DNA of 64,000 nucleotides, taken from assembly GCF_021183625.1 (NCBI RefSeq), contig NZ_CP089214.1:2046001-2110000 (forward strand), written 5' to 3'. Below the pieces are notes generated by a model, which ran no database searches, was not told the origin of the DNA, and saw nothing but the letters and a program-made list of their open reading frames with translations. The number at the start of each line of letters is the position of its first letter. The first letter of the stretch is position 1. This document shows positions 24,432 through 34,393 of the stretch, in pieces. The stretch is from Nocardia asteroides (lineage in GTDB: Bacteria > Actinomycetota > Actinomycetes > Mycobacteriales > Mycobacteriaceae). The position numbers and the translations under genes are program-made.

Positions 24432-25938
24432 CGATGCGGGTGGCGGCGAAAGCGGTTGCGGCGGCGGTGAAGCGGGCGATGGCGGCGGGGTCGCCCGCGG
24501 GGTGGGTGTGCAGGTAGGAGGCGTGCACCGCGTGGGTGACCGCGCCCTCGGTGACCGGGCTGCCGTCGCTGCCGCGCCAGCCCCAGGCCCGCACCGGGGC
24601 GCCGGTGCGGAGCAGCCGGGTGCGGTGGAACTCGTGGCCGCGCACCCGCTGCCCGGCCCGCCAGAGCGGGGAGTCGGCGAGCGCGACGGCGTCTCGGTAG
24701 CCGAGGGTGAGCCGGGGGCCGAACTCGGCGTCGGCGTCGATCACCCCGGCCATGCGGTGCCCGTCCAGGGAGCGGGCCAGGTAGAGCAGCCCGGCGCACT
24801 CCGCGTGCACCGGGAGCCCGGCCGCGGCGAGCGCGGCGACCTCGTCGAGCAGCGGGGTGTTCGCCGCCAGCCGCTCGGCGTGCTCCTCCGGGAAGCCGCC
24901 GGGGACGACGAGCCCCGCGGTGCCTGGCGGCAGCGGGTCGTGCAGCGGGTCGAACACCTCGACCCGCGCGCCCGCCGCCTCCAGCAGCTCCCGGTGCTCG
25001 GCGTAGCCGAAGGTGAACGCCGCTCCCCCGGCGATCGCCACCACCGGAGCCGCGTGCTCCGCGGCGGCAGGCGACCACGCGGCGAGCCGGGCACCGCCCG
25101 TCGGCGTCCGGGCCGAGTCGCCCTGCTCGGCGGTGAGCGGCGGACCGCCGCCGGGGCTGCCCTCCGGCCGACCGCCGAGCGCGGCGACGGCCTCCCGCAG
25201 CGCCGCGGCCGGGTCCCAGGCTTCGCCCGCGACGGCGGCACCGGCGAGGGCGGCGACGGCGGCGAGGTCGACGTGCGCGGCGACGAGATCGGTCATGGCG
25301 GCCACCGCCGCACGCGCGGGCGCGCCGTGCTCGACGGCGGGGATGAGCCCGAGGTGCCGGGAGGGCAGCTCGAGTTCGGCGAGCCGGGGCAGCGCCCCGA
25401 GTACCGGCAGCCCGACCCGCTCGCAGGCCGAGCGCAGCACCTGCTCGTGCCGCGCACTGCCGACCCGGTTCAGGATCACCCCGCCGAGCCGCACCCCGCT
25501 GTCGTAGGTGGCGAACCCGTGCAGCAGCGCGGCCAGCGACTGGCTGTGCCCGCGGGCATCGACCACCAGCACGACCGGCGCGCCGAGTATGCCGGCGACC
25601 TGCGCCGTCGACCCCTCCGCGATCGGCCCCGCGCTCTCGTCGATGCGCCCGTCGAAGAGCCCCATGACGCCCTCGACCACGGCGAGGTCGCAGCCGCGCG
25701 ACCCGTGCCGGTACAGCGCGGGCACCCGCTCGGCGCCGACCAGCACCGGATCCAGGTTGCGGCCCGGCCGCCCGGCGGCCAGCCCGTGGTACCCGGGGTC
25801 GATGTAGTCCGGGCCAACCTTGAACGGCGCCACCCGGTACCCGGCCCGCCGCAGCGCCCCGATCAGCCCGGTTGCCAACGTGGTTTTGCCACTCCCCGAG
25901 GCCGGCGCGGCCACCACGACCGCGGGAACTCCGCTCAC
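24424..25938 (-). CDS. cobB: Cobyrinic acid a,c-diamide synthase (CobB/CbiA)
   Basis: This 504-residue ATP- and glutamine-dependent amidase converts the a and c carboxylates of (hydrogeno)byrinic acid to amides. The N-terminal P-loop is PASGSGKTTLATGL (residues 11-24), with the KVGPDYIDPGYH motif following. The C-terminal type-1 glutamine amidotransferase domain has the nucleophile HAECAGLLYLARS (about 395) and the late catalytic HEFHRT region. GTG at 25938 is preferred because GGAGGTG stands just upstream; further ATG would add an Arg/Ala-rich tail overlapping cobO. Confidence 0.92.
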   Translation of the reverse strand: MSGVPAVVVAAPASGSGKTTLATGLIGALRRAGYRVAPFKVGPDYIDPGYHGLAAGRPGRNLDPVLVGAERVPALYRHGSRGCDLAVVEGVMGLFDGRIDESAGPIAEGSTAQVAGILGAPVVLVVDARGHSQSLAALLHGFATYDSGVRLGGVILNRVGSARHEQVLRSACERVGLPVLGALPRLAELELPSRHLGLIPAVEHGAPARAAVAAMTDLVAAHVDLAAVAALAGAAVAGEAWDPAAALREAVAALGGRPEGSPGGGPPLTAEQGDSARTPTGGARLAAWSPAAAEHAAPVVAIAGGAAFTFGYAEHRELLEAAGARVEVFDPLHDPLPPGTAGLVVPGGFPEEHAERLAANTPLLDEVAALAAAGLPVHAECAGLLYLARSLDGHRMAGVIDADAEFGPRLTLGYRDAVALADSPLWRAGQRVRGHEFHRTRLLRTGAPVRAWGWRGSDGSPVTEGAVTHAVHASYLHTHPAGDPAAIARFTAAATAFAATRIDA

Positions 25939-26047
25939 CGTCCACCTCCGGGATGCGCGCGCGGGGACGGCCGAGCGCGACCGCGGCGGTCCCGCGCCCC
26001 GCCCCGGCAGCGCGCCTCGGCGCGACGAATCCCCGGCAGGCGAATGC

Positions 26048-26662
26048 TCACCATTCGATCCCGCGCTGTCCCTTGCGCCCGGCATCCATCGGATGCCTGA
26101 CCTTGGTCATCTCGGTGACCAGGTCGGCGGCATCCAGCAGCGCCTGCGGGGCGTCCCGGCCGGTGATCACCACGTGCTGCTGCCCCGGCCGCCCGACCAG
26201 GGTGCGCACCACCTCGTCCACGTCGACCCAGCCCCACTTGAGCGGGTAGGTGAACTCGTCGAGCACGTAGAAGCGGTGCTGCTCGGCCGCGATCCGCCTG
26301 GCGATCTCCTGCCAACCGGCCAGCGCGGCCGCCGCGTGGTCGTCCTCGCTGCCCTGCTTGCGGGTCCAGGACCAGCCCTCGCCCATCTTGTGCCACTCCA
26401 CCGGCGCACCCGCCCCGGTCTGCTCGTGCAGCGTACCGAGCGTGCGGAACGCCGCCTCCTCGCCCACCTTCCACTTGGCGCTCTTCACGAACTGGAAGAC
26501 GGCGATGTCGAAGCCCTGGTTCCAGGCGCGCAACGCCATCCCGAAGGCGGCGGTCGACTTGCCCTTGCCCGGCCCGGTGTGCACGGCGAGCACCGGCTGG
26601 TTGCGGCGCTGCCTGGTGGTGAGGCCGTCGTCGGGGACGGTGGCCGGAATGCCCTGCGGCAC
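26048..26662 (-). CDS. cobO: Cob(I)yrinic acid a,c-diamide adenosyltransferase
   Basis: The enzyme transfers the adenosyl group of ATP to reduced cobalt in corrinoids (CobO/BtuR family). The 204-residue protein shows the P-loop VHTGPGKGKSTAAFG (residues 28-42), the family pattern FQFVKSAKWKVGEE, and EFTYPLKWGWVDVDEV followed by HVVITGRDAPQALLDAADLVTEM. It lies in the cob operon between the chelatase and cobB genes. No membrane segment is present. Confidence 0.95.
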   Translation of the reverse strand: MPQGIPATVPDDGLTTRQRRNQPVLAVHTGPGKGKSTAAFGMALRAWNQGFDIAVFQFVKSAKWKVGEEAAFRTLGTLHEQTGAGAPVEWHKMGEGWSWTRKQGSEDDHAAAALAGWQEIARRIAAEQHRFYVLDEFTYPLKWGWVDVDEVVRTLVGRPGQQHVVITGRDAPQALLDAADLVTEMTKVRHPMDAGRKGQRGIEW

Positions 26663-26683
26663 GGAGATCTCCTTCGGAACGGG

Positions 26684-28816
26684 TCAGGCGGCGGCGCGGA
26701 CCACGCCGGCGACGGCGTCGCCGGTGAGCTCGGCGAGCCGCACGCAGCCGCCGCCGAGCTCGCGGGCCAGTTCGGCGGCGAGCCCGAGCCGGACCAGGCC
26801 GCGCTCGCAGTCGACCACCATGGCGGTGACGGCGTCCGTGGCCAGCCCGCGGGCGGCGGCCCGGGCGCGCGGCAGCGGCTCGACGCCGCCGGTGGCCCTG
26901 CCGTCGGTGAGCAGCACCAGCATCGGGCGGCGGCGCGGGTCGCGCACCTTCTCCCTGGCGACGAGGGTCCGCGCGGCGAGCAGCCCGGCCGCGAGCGGGG
27001 TCTTGCCGCCGGTGCGCAGCCCGGCGAGCCTGCGCACCGCGATATCCACCGACGAGGTGGGCGGGAGCACCAGCTCGGCCTCGCTGCCGCGCAGCGTGAT
27101 CACCGCGACCTTGTCGCGGCGCTGGTAGGCATCGCGCAGCAGGGTGACGACGGCGCCGGTGACGGCGCCGATCCGGTCGCGCGCGGCCATCGAGCCGGAG
27201 GTGTCGACCAGGAAGATCACCAGGTTGCCCTCGCGGCCCTCGCGGTGTGCGCCGCGCAGGTCGTCGGCGGCCAGCCGGAGCGGGCCGGTAATCCGGCCGC
27301 GGGCCCGCTGCCGCGGGGCGGCGGCGAAGACGGTGCCGAGCAGGTGCAGGCCGGTTCCGGTGGTCGCGGTCGGGCGGACGACGCGGCCGAGGCGGCTCTC
27401 GGCGCGCGAGCGGCGGCCGGGGGCGCCCTCGCCGATGCCCGGGACCTCCCAGCGCGGGGCGGTGACCTTGGCGGCGACCGGCGTGCCCGCGCGCCGTTCC
27501 CGGCCGCCGGAGCCGGGGCCGTCCGGTGGGGAGTCGGGGTCGTCGCCGCCATCGGGGCCGGGGCGTTTCCGGCCCGAGGCGGAACGGTCGGAGCCGTCGG
27601 CCGCCGGGTCGCCGCGGTCCGGACCCGCACCGGAGCTGTCCGAGCCGTCGGCCGTGGGGCCGCTGTGCTCCGAGCCGGCGTCGGAGCGGTCGGCCCGGTC
27701 GGAGCCGTCGGCCGCCGGGTCGCTGTCATCCGAACCCGCGCCGCCCTGCTGATCCGCGGTCGAGCCGTCGGCGGAGTCCGTGCCGTTCGCGGGGTCGCCG
27801 TCGGCGTCCCGGCCCGACGGCGAACCCTTCGCCTTCTCGGCCTCCGCGGCGGCATCCCGCATGGCCTCGTCCAATTGCTCCTCGGTGATCCCGGGCTCGT
27901 CGAACGGATCCCGGCGACGCCGGTGCGGCAGCGCCAGCTCCGCCGCGACCCGCACGTCCTCCTCGGTCACCAGATCCGCCCCACGCCAGGCCGCGTGCGC
28001 GGTGGCGGTCCGCGCGACCACCAGGTCCGCGCGCATCCCGTCGACGTCGAAGGCGGCGCAGAGCGCGGCGATCCGGCGCAGCTCCACATCGTCCAGCCGG
28101 ACGAACGCGAGCCGGTCGACGGCGTCGCGGATGCGCAGCGCCTCGGCGCGGTCGGCGGCTGCGTAGCGGTCGGCGAACCCGGCCGGGTCGGCCTCGTAGT
28201 CGAGCCGGCGCCGCACCACCGCCATCCGGACGTCGACCTCGCGCGAGGCGGCCACCTCGACGGTGAGCCCGAACCGGTCGAGCAGCTGCGGCCGCAGCTC
28301 CCCCTCCTCCGGATTCATGGTGCCCACCAGCACGAACTTCGCCGGGTGGGTGTGCGAGACGCCGTCCCGCTCGACGTGCACGCGGCCCATGGCCGCGGCG
28401 TCGAGCAGCACGTCGACCAGGTGGTCGTGCAGCAGGTTGACCTCGTCCACGTACAGCACGCCGCGGTGCGCGGCGTGCAGCAGCCCGGGCCGGAACGCCT
28501 GCTCGCCGTCGCGCAGCACCCGCTCCAGGTCGATCGAGCCGACCACCCGGTCCTCGGTGGCGCCGACCGGCAGCTCGACCAGCCGGGCCGGGCGCGAGCC
28601 GGTCTCGTCGACCACCGGCGGCAGCAGCTGCGCGAGCGCGCGCACCACGGTCGACTTGGCGGTGCCCTTCTCGCCGCGGACCAGCACGCCGCCGATCCCG
28701 GGGTGCACCGCGCACAGGATCAGCGCGAGCTGCAGCCGCTCCTGCCCGACGACCGCGGAGAACGGGAACCCCGCCTCGGCGGGCGGGGCGGGGTTCCCGG
28801 TCTCGATCTCTTCCAT
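26684..28816 (-). CDS. Mg/Co-chelatase-like AAA+/VWA protein (ChlI-ChlD fusion)
   Basis: This 710-residue protein fuses an AAA+ ATPase domain with a von Willebrand A domain. Walker A is GEKGTAKST (about residue 40), Walker B region is [14 protein letters not shown], and the MIDAS motif is [13 protein letters not shown] (about 530). Between them is a long acidic Asp/Ser/Gly-rich linker (about 340-430). The family matches Rv2850c of M. tuberculosis and resembles the I/D subunits of metal chelatases; metal insertion into a corrinoid or tetrapyrrole is plausible but unproven. Start codon is uncertain: ATG 28816 is used, GTG 28831 or 28870 are alternatives. Confidence 0.88.
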   Translation of the reverse strand: MEEIETGNPAPPAEAGFPFSAVVGQERLQLALILCAVHPGIGGVLVRGEKGTAKSTVVRALAQLLPPVVDETGSRPARLVELPVGATEDRVVGSIDLERVLRDGEQAFRPGLLHAAHRGVLYVDEVNLLHDHLVDVLLDAAAMGRVHVERDGVSHTHPAKFVLVGTMNPEEGELRPQLLDRFGLTVEVAASREVDVRMAVVRRRLDYEADPAGFADRYAAADRAEALRIRDAVDRLAFVRLDDVELRRIAALCAAFDVDGMRADLVVARTATAHAAWRGADLVTEEDVRVAAELALPHRRRRDPFDEPGITEEQLDEAMRDAAAEAEKAKGSPSGRDADGDPANGTDSADGSTADQQGGAGSDDSDPAADGSDRADRSDAGSEHSGPTADGSDSSGAGPDRGDPAADGSDRSASGRKRPGPDGGDDPDSPPDGPGSGGRERRAGTPVAAKVTAPRWEVPGIGEGAPGRRSRAESRLGRVVRPTATTGTGLHLLGTVFAAAPRQRARGRITGPLRLAADDLRGAHREGREGNLVIFLVDTSGSMAARDRIGAVTGAVVTLLRDAYQRRDKVAVITLRGSEAELVLPPTSSVDIAVRRLAGLRTGGKTPLAAGLLAARTLVAREKVRDPRRRPMLVLLTDGRATGGVEPLPRARAAARGLATDAVTAMVVDCERGLVRLGLAAELARELGGGCVRLAELTGDAVAGVVRAAA

Positions 28817-28897
28817 CTGGTACACCGACACGGCTTCGACTCTAGGCGCGGCGGGGGCGCCGCCGGACACCGCCTCGGCCCGCGGGCAGCTCCGGGC

Positions 28898-29347
28898 TCA
28901 CCCGCGCCGCATGGGCGTGTGCGGGATGCCGTCCTCCACGAACTCCGGCCCCTCGGCGGTGAAGCCGTGCTTGGCGTAGAGCTCGACGAGGTGGCTCTGC
29001 GCGTTCAGCCGCACGGGGTGCGAGCCGACCTCGGCCAGCGCGGCCTGCAGCAGCCGGGTGGTGTAGCCCTGGCCGCGGACCGGCCGCGCGGTGCAGAGCC
29101 GCCCGATGCGGAACGACTTCACGCCGTCCTCGTGCTCCTCGAGCAGCCGAAGCGTGGCGATGACCGTGCCCTCGTCATCGAGCCAGAGGTGCCTGGTCTC
29201 CGGGAGCAGGTCGCGGCCGTCCAGCTCCGGGTACGCGCACTTCTGTTCGACCACGAAGATCTCCACGCGCAGTTTCAGCAGCTCGTAGAGGGTGGCGGTG
29301 TCCAGATCCTGGGCCCAGGACCGCTTGAGCGCAACCGTTGAGATCAT
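28898..29347 (-). CDS. GNAT acetyltransferase, ElaA family
   Basis: This 149-residue N-acetyltransferase shows ElaA features: LYELLKLRVEIFVVEQKCAYPELDGRD near the N-terminus and an acetyl-CoA site LCTARPVRGQGYTTRLL (about residue 85). Its place between mqo and the chelatase gene is the same as Rv2851c in M. tuberculosis. Substrate unknown. It follows mqo by 12 bp and is probably in the same mRNA. Confidence 0.9.
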   Translation of the reverse strand: MISTVALKRSWAQDLDTATLYELLKLRVEIFVVEQKCAYPELDGRDLLPETRHLWLDDEGTVIATLRLLEEHEDGVKSFRIGRLCTARPVRGQGYTTRLLQAALAEVGSHPVRLNAQSHLVELYAKHGFTAEGPEFVEDGIPHTPMRRG

Positions 29348-29359
29348 CGACTCTTGCTA

Positions 29360-30871
29360 TCACACCTGGGCGGGGGCCGCGACTCCGGCGGTGTCCAGAT
29401 TCAGCGTCTTGCTGGTCCAGCTCCACACCTCGCGGAACAGCTCCGTGTTGTCGGAGAGCTTGACGCCGAGCGAGGGCACCATCTCGCGCAGCTTCGGGGT
29501 CCAGCCCTCGTACTCGTCCGGGAAGCAGCGCTGTAGCACGTCGATCATGGCGCTGACCCCGGTCGACGCACCCGGCGAGGCACCGAGCAGCCCGGCGATG
29601 GTGCCGTCGCCCGCGGCGATCACGGCGGTGCCGAACTCCAGCACCCCGCCCATGCCCTTGCGCCGGATCACCTGGACGCGCTGGCCCGCGGTGATCAGCT
29701 CCCAGTCCCTGCCCTTGGCCCGCGGCACGAACTCGCCGAGCGTCTCCACCCGGCCCGCCTCGGACTTGAGCAGCTCGGAGATCAGGTACTTGGTCAGGCT
29801 CAGCTCGGTGACGCCGACGCCGAGCAGCGAGAACAGGTTGTCCGGGCGGATCGACTTGAACAGGTCGGTGTTCTTGCCGTCCTTGAGGAACTTCGGCGTC
29901 CAGCCCGCGTAGGGGCCGAAGAGCAGGCCGTTGCGGCCCTTGATGACCCTGGTGTCGAGGTGCGGCACCGACATGGGCGGGGCGCCGACGGCGGCCTTGC
30001 CGTACACCTTGGCGTGGTGCTGCCCGATGAGCTCCGGGTTCGTGCTGCGGAAGAACTGGCCGCTCACCGGGAAGCCGCCGAAGCCCTTCGCCTCCTTGAT
30101 CCCGGCCTTCTGCAGCAGCGGCAGCGCGCCGCCACCGGCGCCGACGAAGACGAAGCGGCTGATCAGCGTGCGGGTCTGCCTGGTGCGGACATTGCGCACC
30201 CGGACCAGCCACTGGCCGTCGGACTGCTTGGACAGGTCGAGCACCTCGTGCCCGAAGGCCAGGTCCACCCCGGTGCGGCCGAGGTAGGCGAGGAGCTCGC
30301 TGGTGAGCGCGCCGAAGTCGATATCGGTGCCCGCGTCGGTCCAGTTCAGCGCGACCGGGTCGCTGTAGTCGCGGCCGCGCGCCATGAGCGGCAGCCTGCG
30401 GGCGAACTCGTCCGGGCTGTCGATGTACTCCATGCCCTCGAAGAGCGGGTGCGGCGCCAGCGCGTCGTAGCGGGCGCGCAGATAGCGCACGTTCTCTTCG
30501 CCGTGCACGAAGCTCACGTGCGGGATCGGGTTGATGAAGCGGGATGGCTCGCCGAGCAGGCCGTTCTGCACGCCGTAGGACCAGAACTGGCGGGAGACCT
30601 GGAAGCGCTCGTTGATGTCGACGGCCTTGCTGATGTCGACGGTGCCGTCGGGGTTCTGCGGGCTGTAGTTCAGCTCGCAGAGCGCGGAGTGTCCGGTGCC
30701 CGCGTTGTTCCACGGGTCGCTGCTCTCGGCCGCGGCGGCGTCCAGCCGCTCGAAGAGCGAGATCGACCACTCGGGCTGCAACTGCCGCAGCAGTGCGCCG
30801 AGTGTGGCACTCATGATGCCTGCGCCGATGAGTACGACATCGGTTTTCTGGGTCTGAGCAGCATTCGGCAC
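29360..30871 (-). CDS. mqo: Malate:quinone oxidoreductase
   Basis: This FAD-dependent peripheral membrane enzyme oxidises malate to oxaloacetate and passes electrons to quinones. About 503 residues; the FAD-binding N-terminus is [24 protein letters not shown], followed by [17 protein letters not shown], a typical Mqo segment, and later [22 protein letters not shown] at 30871 is chosen because AAGGAAG lies 9 bases upstream; an upstream GTG at 30892 would add seven residues. It heads the mqo-GNAT-chelatase-cob gene row. Confidence 0.93.
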   Translation of the reverse strand: MPNAAQTQKTDVVLIGAGIMSATLGALLRQLQPEWSISLFERLDAAAAESSDPWNNAGTGHSALCELNYSPQNPDGTVDISKAVDINERFQVSRQFWSYGVQNGLLGEPSRFINPIPHVSFVHGEENVRYLRARYDALAPHPLFEGMEYIDSPDEFARRLPLMARGRDYSDPVALNWTDAGTDIDFGALTSELLAYLGRTGVDLAFGHEVLDLSKQSDGQWLVRVRNVRTRQTRTLISRFVFVGAGGGALPLLQKAGIKEAKGFGGFPVSGQFFRSTNPELIGQHHAKVYGKAAVGAPPMSVPHLDTRVIKGRNGLLFGPYAGWTPKFLKDGKNTDLFKSIRPDNLFSLLGVGVTELSLTKYLISELLKSEAGRVETLGEFVPRAKGRDWELITAGQRVQVIRRKGMGGVLEFGTAVIAAGDGTIAGLLGASPGASTGVSAMIDVLQRCFPDEYEGWTPKLREMVPSLGVKLSDNTELFREVWSWTSKTLNLDTAGVAAPAQV

Positions 30872-31061
30872 GGGTGTCGACTTCCTTGTCACTCTGCGCG
30901 GTTGCCCGCGGCTTCCGGCTGGAGGTTACCCACCGTTCACCTGTGCCCAATTGTGCACCTCGGGAATCGGCGTTCCCGCAGCGAACCTGCCGAATGTGAC
31001 ATAGATACCTCCCGGTAAGCCGGGCTCGGCAGGGCGCTTCCGCCGCGATAGATTGGGCACT

Positions 31062-32114
31062 GTGACGAACGAAACCTCGCTCGACCCGGCGCCCACCTCC
31101 TCCGGTGGCGACCCGTGGCAGCCGGATGTCCTCGGCACGAACTACCAGCAGCGCACGCTCCCGCTCGGCCCGGATCCGGACGGCGAGGGCGAGATCTTCG
31201 GCACCCTGGTGCGCTACCGGCCCGAGGAGACGGCGTCCAGCCCCGCTGACACGGAGACCCCGGCCGTGCTCTATCTGCACGGCTTCACCGACTACTTCTT
31301 CCAGCAGCACGTTGCCGAGCACTTCGCCGCCCGCGGCCACCGCTTCTACGCGCTCGACCTGCGCAAGTGCGGCCGCTCGCTGCGCGACGGGCAGAGCCCG
31401 CACTTCGTCACCGACCTGGCCTCCTACGACGCGGAGCTGGACGAGGCGCTGCGCATCGTGCGCGCCGAGACCGGCGCCCCGGTGCTGCTGGTTGCGCACT
31501 CCACCGGCGGGCTGATCCTGCCGCTGTGGCTGGACCGGTTGCACGCCCGCACCGGCGCCGCCGCCGCGGGCGTGATCGGGCTGGTGCTGAACAGCCCGTG
31601 GTTCGACCTGCAGGGCCCCGCCTACTACCGCAGCGTCGGCACCCCGGTGATCGACGTGCTCGGCCGCTTCCGCAAGACCGCCGCGCTGCCCGCGCCCGCG
31701 ATCACCGCCTACGGCGACAGCCTGCACCACACGGTGTCCGGGGAGTGGGAGTACAACCTGGACTGGAAGCCGCTGAGCGGCTTCCCGGTGCGCTTCGGCT
31801 GGCTGCGCGCCATCCGCCGCGGCCACGCCAGGCTGCACCGCGGGCTGAGCATCGGGGTGCCCGCGCTGATCCTGCGCTCCCGGCTGACGAAGTTCGCCCG
31901 GCAGTACGGCCCCGCCGTCGACGTGGCGGACGCGGTGCTCGACGTCGAGCAGATCCAGCGCTGGTCCGGCTGCCTCGGCGACCGCACGAACATCGTGCCG
32001 ATCGAGGGCGCGCGGCACGACGTCTTCCTGTCGAGCGAGAAGCCGCGGGCCGAGGCCTTCGGTGAGCTGGACAACTGGCTGGACTGGCTGGCCGCGTTCC
32101 GGACGTCCGGCTAG
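31062..32114 (+). CDS. Alpha/beta hydrolase (lysophospholipase-like)
   Basis: This 350-residue cytosolic hydrolase has an oxyanion motif YLHGFTDYFF (about residue 70), the nucleophile elbow VAHSTGGLIL (about 145, GxSxG-like AHSTGG), and a C-terminal histidine in IEGARHDVFLS. It is divergent from mqo, the same arrangement as M. tuberculosis Rv2854 beside mqo. GTG at 31062 is preferred; a TAGATT -10-like element about a dozen bases upstream suggests a leaderless start. A TTG at 31053 is the alternative. Confidence 0.85.
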   Translation: MTNETSLDPAPTSSGGDPWQPDVLGTNYQQRTLPLGPDPDGEGEIFGTLVRYRPEETASSPADTETPAVLYLHGFTDYFFQQHVAEHFAARGHRFYALDLRKCGRSLRDGQSPHFVTDLASYDAELDEALRIVRAETGAPVLLVAHSTGGLILPLWLDRLHARTGAAAAGVIGLVLNSPWFDLQGPAYYRSVGTPVIDVLGRFRKTAALPAPAITAYGDSLHHTVSGEWEYNLDWKPLSGFPVRFGWLRAIRRGHARLHRGLSIGVPALILRSRLTKFARQYGPAVDVADAVLDVEQIQRWSGCLGDRTNIVPIEGARHDVFLSSEKPRAEAFGELDNWLDWLAAFRTSG

Positions 32115-32115
32115 C

Positions 32116-32679
32116 TCACCAGGGGCTGGTGCGCAGCACGATCTCGGTCGCGAATTCGTGCGTTGCCTCGGCGGCGACATCGTCGACGTCCAGCTCGACC
32201 ACCCGGAACTCGCCGTAGACGAAGCGGCCGGAGCCGTCCGCCACCGCGCGGGTGGTGCGCTTGGTGACCACCATGGTCACCGGCAGCTCCATCGGCCGCA
32301 CGCCGGAGTCGGCGACCGCGCCCTCGGTGTCGGCGCCCGCCGGGTGCCCGCGGTCGGCGACGGTCAGGCTGATGAAGCGGCCGAACGGCCCGGCGCAGAG
32401 CTGCCAGGCGAGTTCGGCGCCGCGGCCGTAGCCGGCGACGTGGGTGTAGGGCACGCTCAGCTGGTCGAGCAGCGCGTGCAGGTCGGCCGGTTCCAGCCCG
32501 TCGATGCTCTCCGGGGTGACGGTGCGCAGGTCGGAGACGTGCAGCCGGGCCGAGACCCCGTCGAAGACGTCGGGCGGGGCGCCCGCGTCCGGCAGCAGCA
32601 GCACGGTGTGCCTGGAGTCCGGGCCGTCCACCCGGACCGTCCAGGAGCGGTCACCGACCGTGATCTGGCGCGCTGTCAT
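32116..32679 (-). CDS. Small alpha/beta-hydrolase-like protein without the catalytic serine
   Basis: This 187-residue protein reads like the N-terminal half of an alpha/beta hydrolase: VLLLPDAGAPPDVFDGVSARL, then LLDQLSVPYTHVAGYGRGAELAWQL, where the nucleophile elbow is GYGRGAE with arginine in place of serine. Shorter than typical hydrolases (about 250-300 aa). It may be a non-enzymatic derivative. It is convergent with the larger hydrolase and upstream of nothing obvious. Confidence 0.6.
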   Translation of the reverse strand: MTARQITVGDRSWTVRVDGPDSRHTVLLLPDAGAPPDVFDGVSARLHVSDLRTVTPESIDGLEPADLHALLDQLSVPYTHVAGYGRGAELAWQLCAGPFGRFISLTVADRGHPAGADTEGAVADSGVRPMELPVTMVVTKRTTRAVADGSGRFVYGEFRVVELDVDDVAAEATHEFATEIVLRTSPW

Positions 32680-32854
32680 GACCGGAAACGGTACACGGCC
32701 GCCCGATCCGCGATGCCGGGTTCGCCCGGATAGCGGGTGCTCGGGAGAGCGGCCGCATGCCCGCGTGGGGGTCGAAGGTGACGGTGCGGTCGCGCCCCGC
32801 CTCCCGGCCCAGCTGCTCGACCAGCGCGTCGGCGAAGTCGGCGCCCGCGGTTCG
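32680..32854 (-). pseudogene. Possible coding remnant between a hydrolase-like gene and cobQ
   Basis: This 175-bp gap contains, on the minus strand, the readable piece GADFADALVEQLGREAGR followed by DRTVTFDPHAGMRPLSR, with no start codon at a sensible place and no clear family. It may be the tail of a lost gene or chance reading of GC-rich DNA. Confidence 0.25.
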
Positions 32855-34393
32855 TCAACAGGGTGCGGTGAGCCCGCTGCCGATCACCGGCAGCCCGGCG
32901 GGCGGGCCGTCGGCGAGCAGCCGCTCCAGCGCGGGCAGGTCGGCGTGCTCGGTCACCAGGTCGGCGAGCAGGTCGAGCTGGGCGGTGCGCAGCGCGGCCA
33001 CCGAGACCTCGGCCGCCGGTTCGAAGCCGGTGCGGCCCGCCGCCGCGGCGACGGCGCGCAGCCAGCCGCGGCGCAGCTCGTCGCACTCCAGCAGCCCGTG
33101 CAGGTGGGTGCCCCAGATCGCGCCGCGGACACTGCCTTCCGGCTGCCCTTCCAGCTCCAGCCAGGCGGGGTCGCCGGTCCGGGTGACCCGGCCGTGGTGG
33201 ATCTCGTAGCCGTGCACAGGGATCAGCGACGCACGTTCCCGCCCGGCGCTGCGCCGCAGCACCTTCGGGTCGGCGAAGGTGACCTCGAGGTCGAGCAGCC
33301 CGAGCCCGGGCACCGCGCCCGCGCCGGACTCCACCGGGTCGACGATCCGGCCGCCGAGCATCTGGTACCCGCCGCACACCCCGAGGATCGGCTTCCCCTC
33401 GGCCGCCCTGGTCTTCAGGGCGTCGGCGAGACCGGTGCGGCGCAGCCAGGCCAGGTCGTCGACGGTGGCCTTGCTGCCGGGGAGCACCACGAGGTCGGCA
33501 CCGGCGAGCCGGGATGGCTCGGTCACCCAGCGCACCGCGGTGCCCGGTTCGCAGGCGAGCGCCTCCACGTCGGTGGAGTTGGAGATGCGCGGGAGCCGGA
33601 TCGCGGCGACCGACAGCCACTCCCGGCCGCGCGGCGGGGCCGGGCGGCCGACCGGGGCGTCGGCGACGGTGCCGAGCGAGTCCTCGGCGTCCAGCCAGAG
33701 CTCCTCGGCGTAGGGCAGCACGCCGAGCGTGCGGCGGCCGGTGAGCGCGGCGAGCTGGTCCAGCCCGGGGCGGAGCAGCTCGACGTCGCCGCGGAACTTG
33801 TTCACCAGGAAGCCCGCGATGAGCCGCTGGTCGTCGGGCTCGAGCACGGCGACGGTGCCGAACAGGTGGGCGAGCACCCCGCCGCGGTCGATGTCACCGA
33901 CCACGATCACCGGCAGCCCGGCCGCGCGGGCCAGCCCCATGTTGGCGAGATCGGTGGCGCGCAGGTTGATCTCGGCGGGCGAGCCGGCGCCCTCGCAGAT
34001 CACCGCGTCGAAATCGGCGCGGAGGGCGGCGAGTTCGTCGGCAACGACCTCGCGCAGCGCGGTCCGGTGCCGGAAGTAGTCGCGCGCGCCGACGGTGTCG
34101 ACGGCCTTGCCGCGCACCACCAACTGGGAGCGGTGGTCACCGCCCGGCTTGAGCAGGATCGGGTTGAACCGCACGCTCGGTTCCAGCCCGCAGGCGCGGG
34201 CCTGCAGCGCCTGCGCCCGGCCGATCTCCCCGCCGTCCAGCGTGACAACCGAGTTGTTGGACATGTTCTGCGCCTTGAACGGCGCCACCCGGACCCCGCG
34301 GCGGGCCAGTGCCAGGCACAGCCCGGCGACGACGACGCTCTTGCCCGCGTCCGAGGTGGTCCCGGCGACGAGCAGCGCGCCGCCGGGCGTCAC
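32855..34393 (-). CDS. cobQ: Cobyric acid synthase (CobQ/CbiP)
   Basis: This 512-residue glutamine- and ATP-dependent amidase adds amides to positions b, d, e and g of adenosylcobyrinic acid diamide. The N-terminal P-loop-like motif is [11 protein letters not shown] (about residue 12) with [14 protein letters not shown], diagnostic for CobQ. The C-terminal amidotransferase has the nucleophile [11 protein letters not shown] (about 335) and HGYEIHHG. Start is GTG 34393 in a GTGA overlap with the map stop. The cobQ gene is separated from the cobO/cobB group but lies in the same general region. Confidence 0.95.
   Translation of the reverse strand: MTPGGALLVAGTTSDAGKSVVVAGLCLALARRGVRVAPFKAQNMSNNSVVTLDGGEIGRAQALQARACGLEPSVRFNPILLKPGGDHRSQLVVRGKAVDTVGARDYFRHRTALREVVADELAALRADFDAVICEGAGSPAEINLRATDLANMGLARAAGLPVIVVGDIDRGGVLAHLFGTVAVLEPDDQRLIAGFLVNKFRGDVELLRPGLDQLAALTGRRTLGVLPYAEELWLDAEDSLGTVADAPVGRPAPPRGREWLSVAAIRLPRISNSTDVEALACEPGTAVRWVTEPSRLAGADLVVLPGSKATVDDLAWLRRTGLADALKTRAAEGKPILGVCGGYQMLGGRIVDPVESGAGAVPGLGLLDLEVTFADPKVLRRSAGRERASLIPVHGYEIHHGRVTRTGDPAWLELEGQPEGSVRGAIWGTHLHGLLECDELRRGWLRAVAAAAGRTGFEPAAEVSVAALRTAQLDLLADLVTEHADLPALERLLADGPPAGLPVIGSGLTAPC

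Noticed and set aside
24063..29347. Search for a cobalamin riboswitch upstream of the cob genes
   Set aside because: The genes abut mqo and one another with no leader long enough, and no B12-box-like element was seen.
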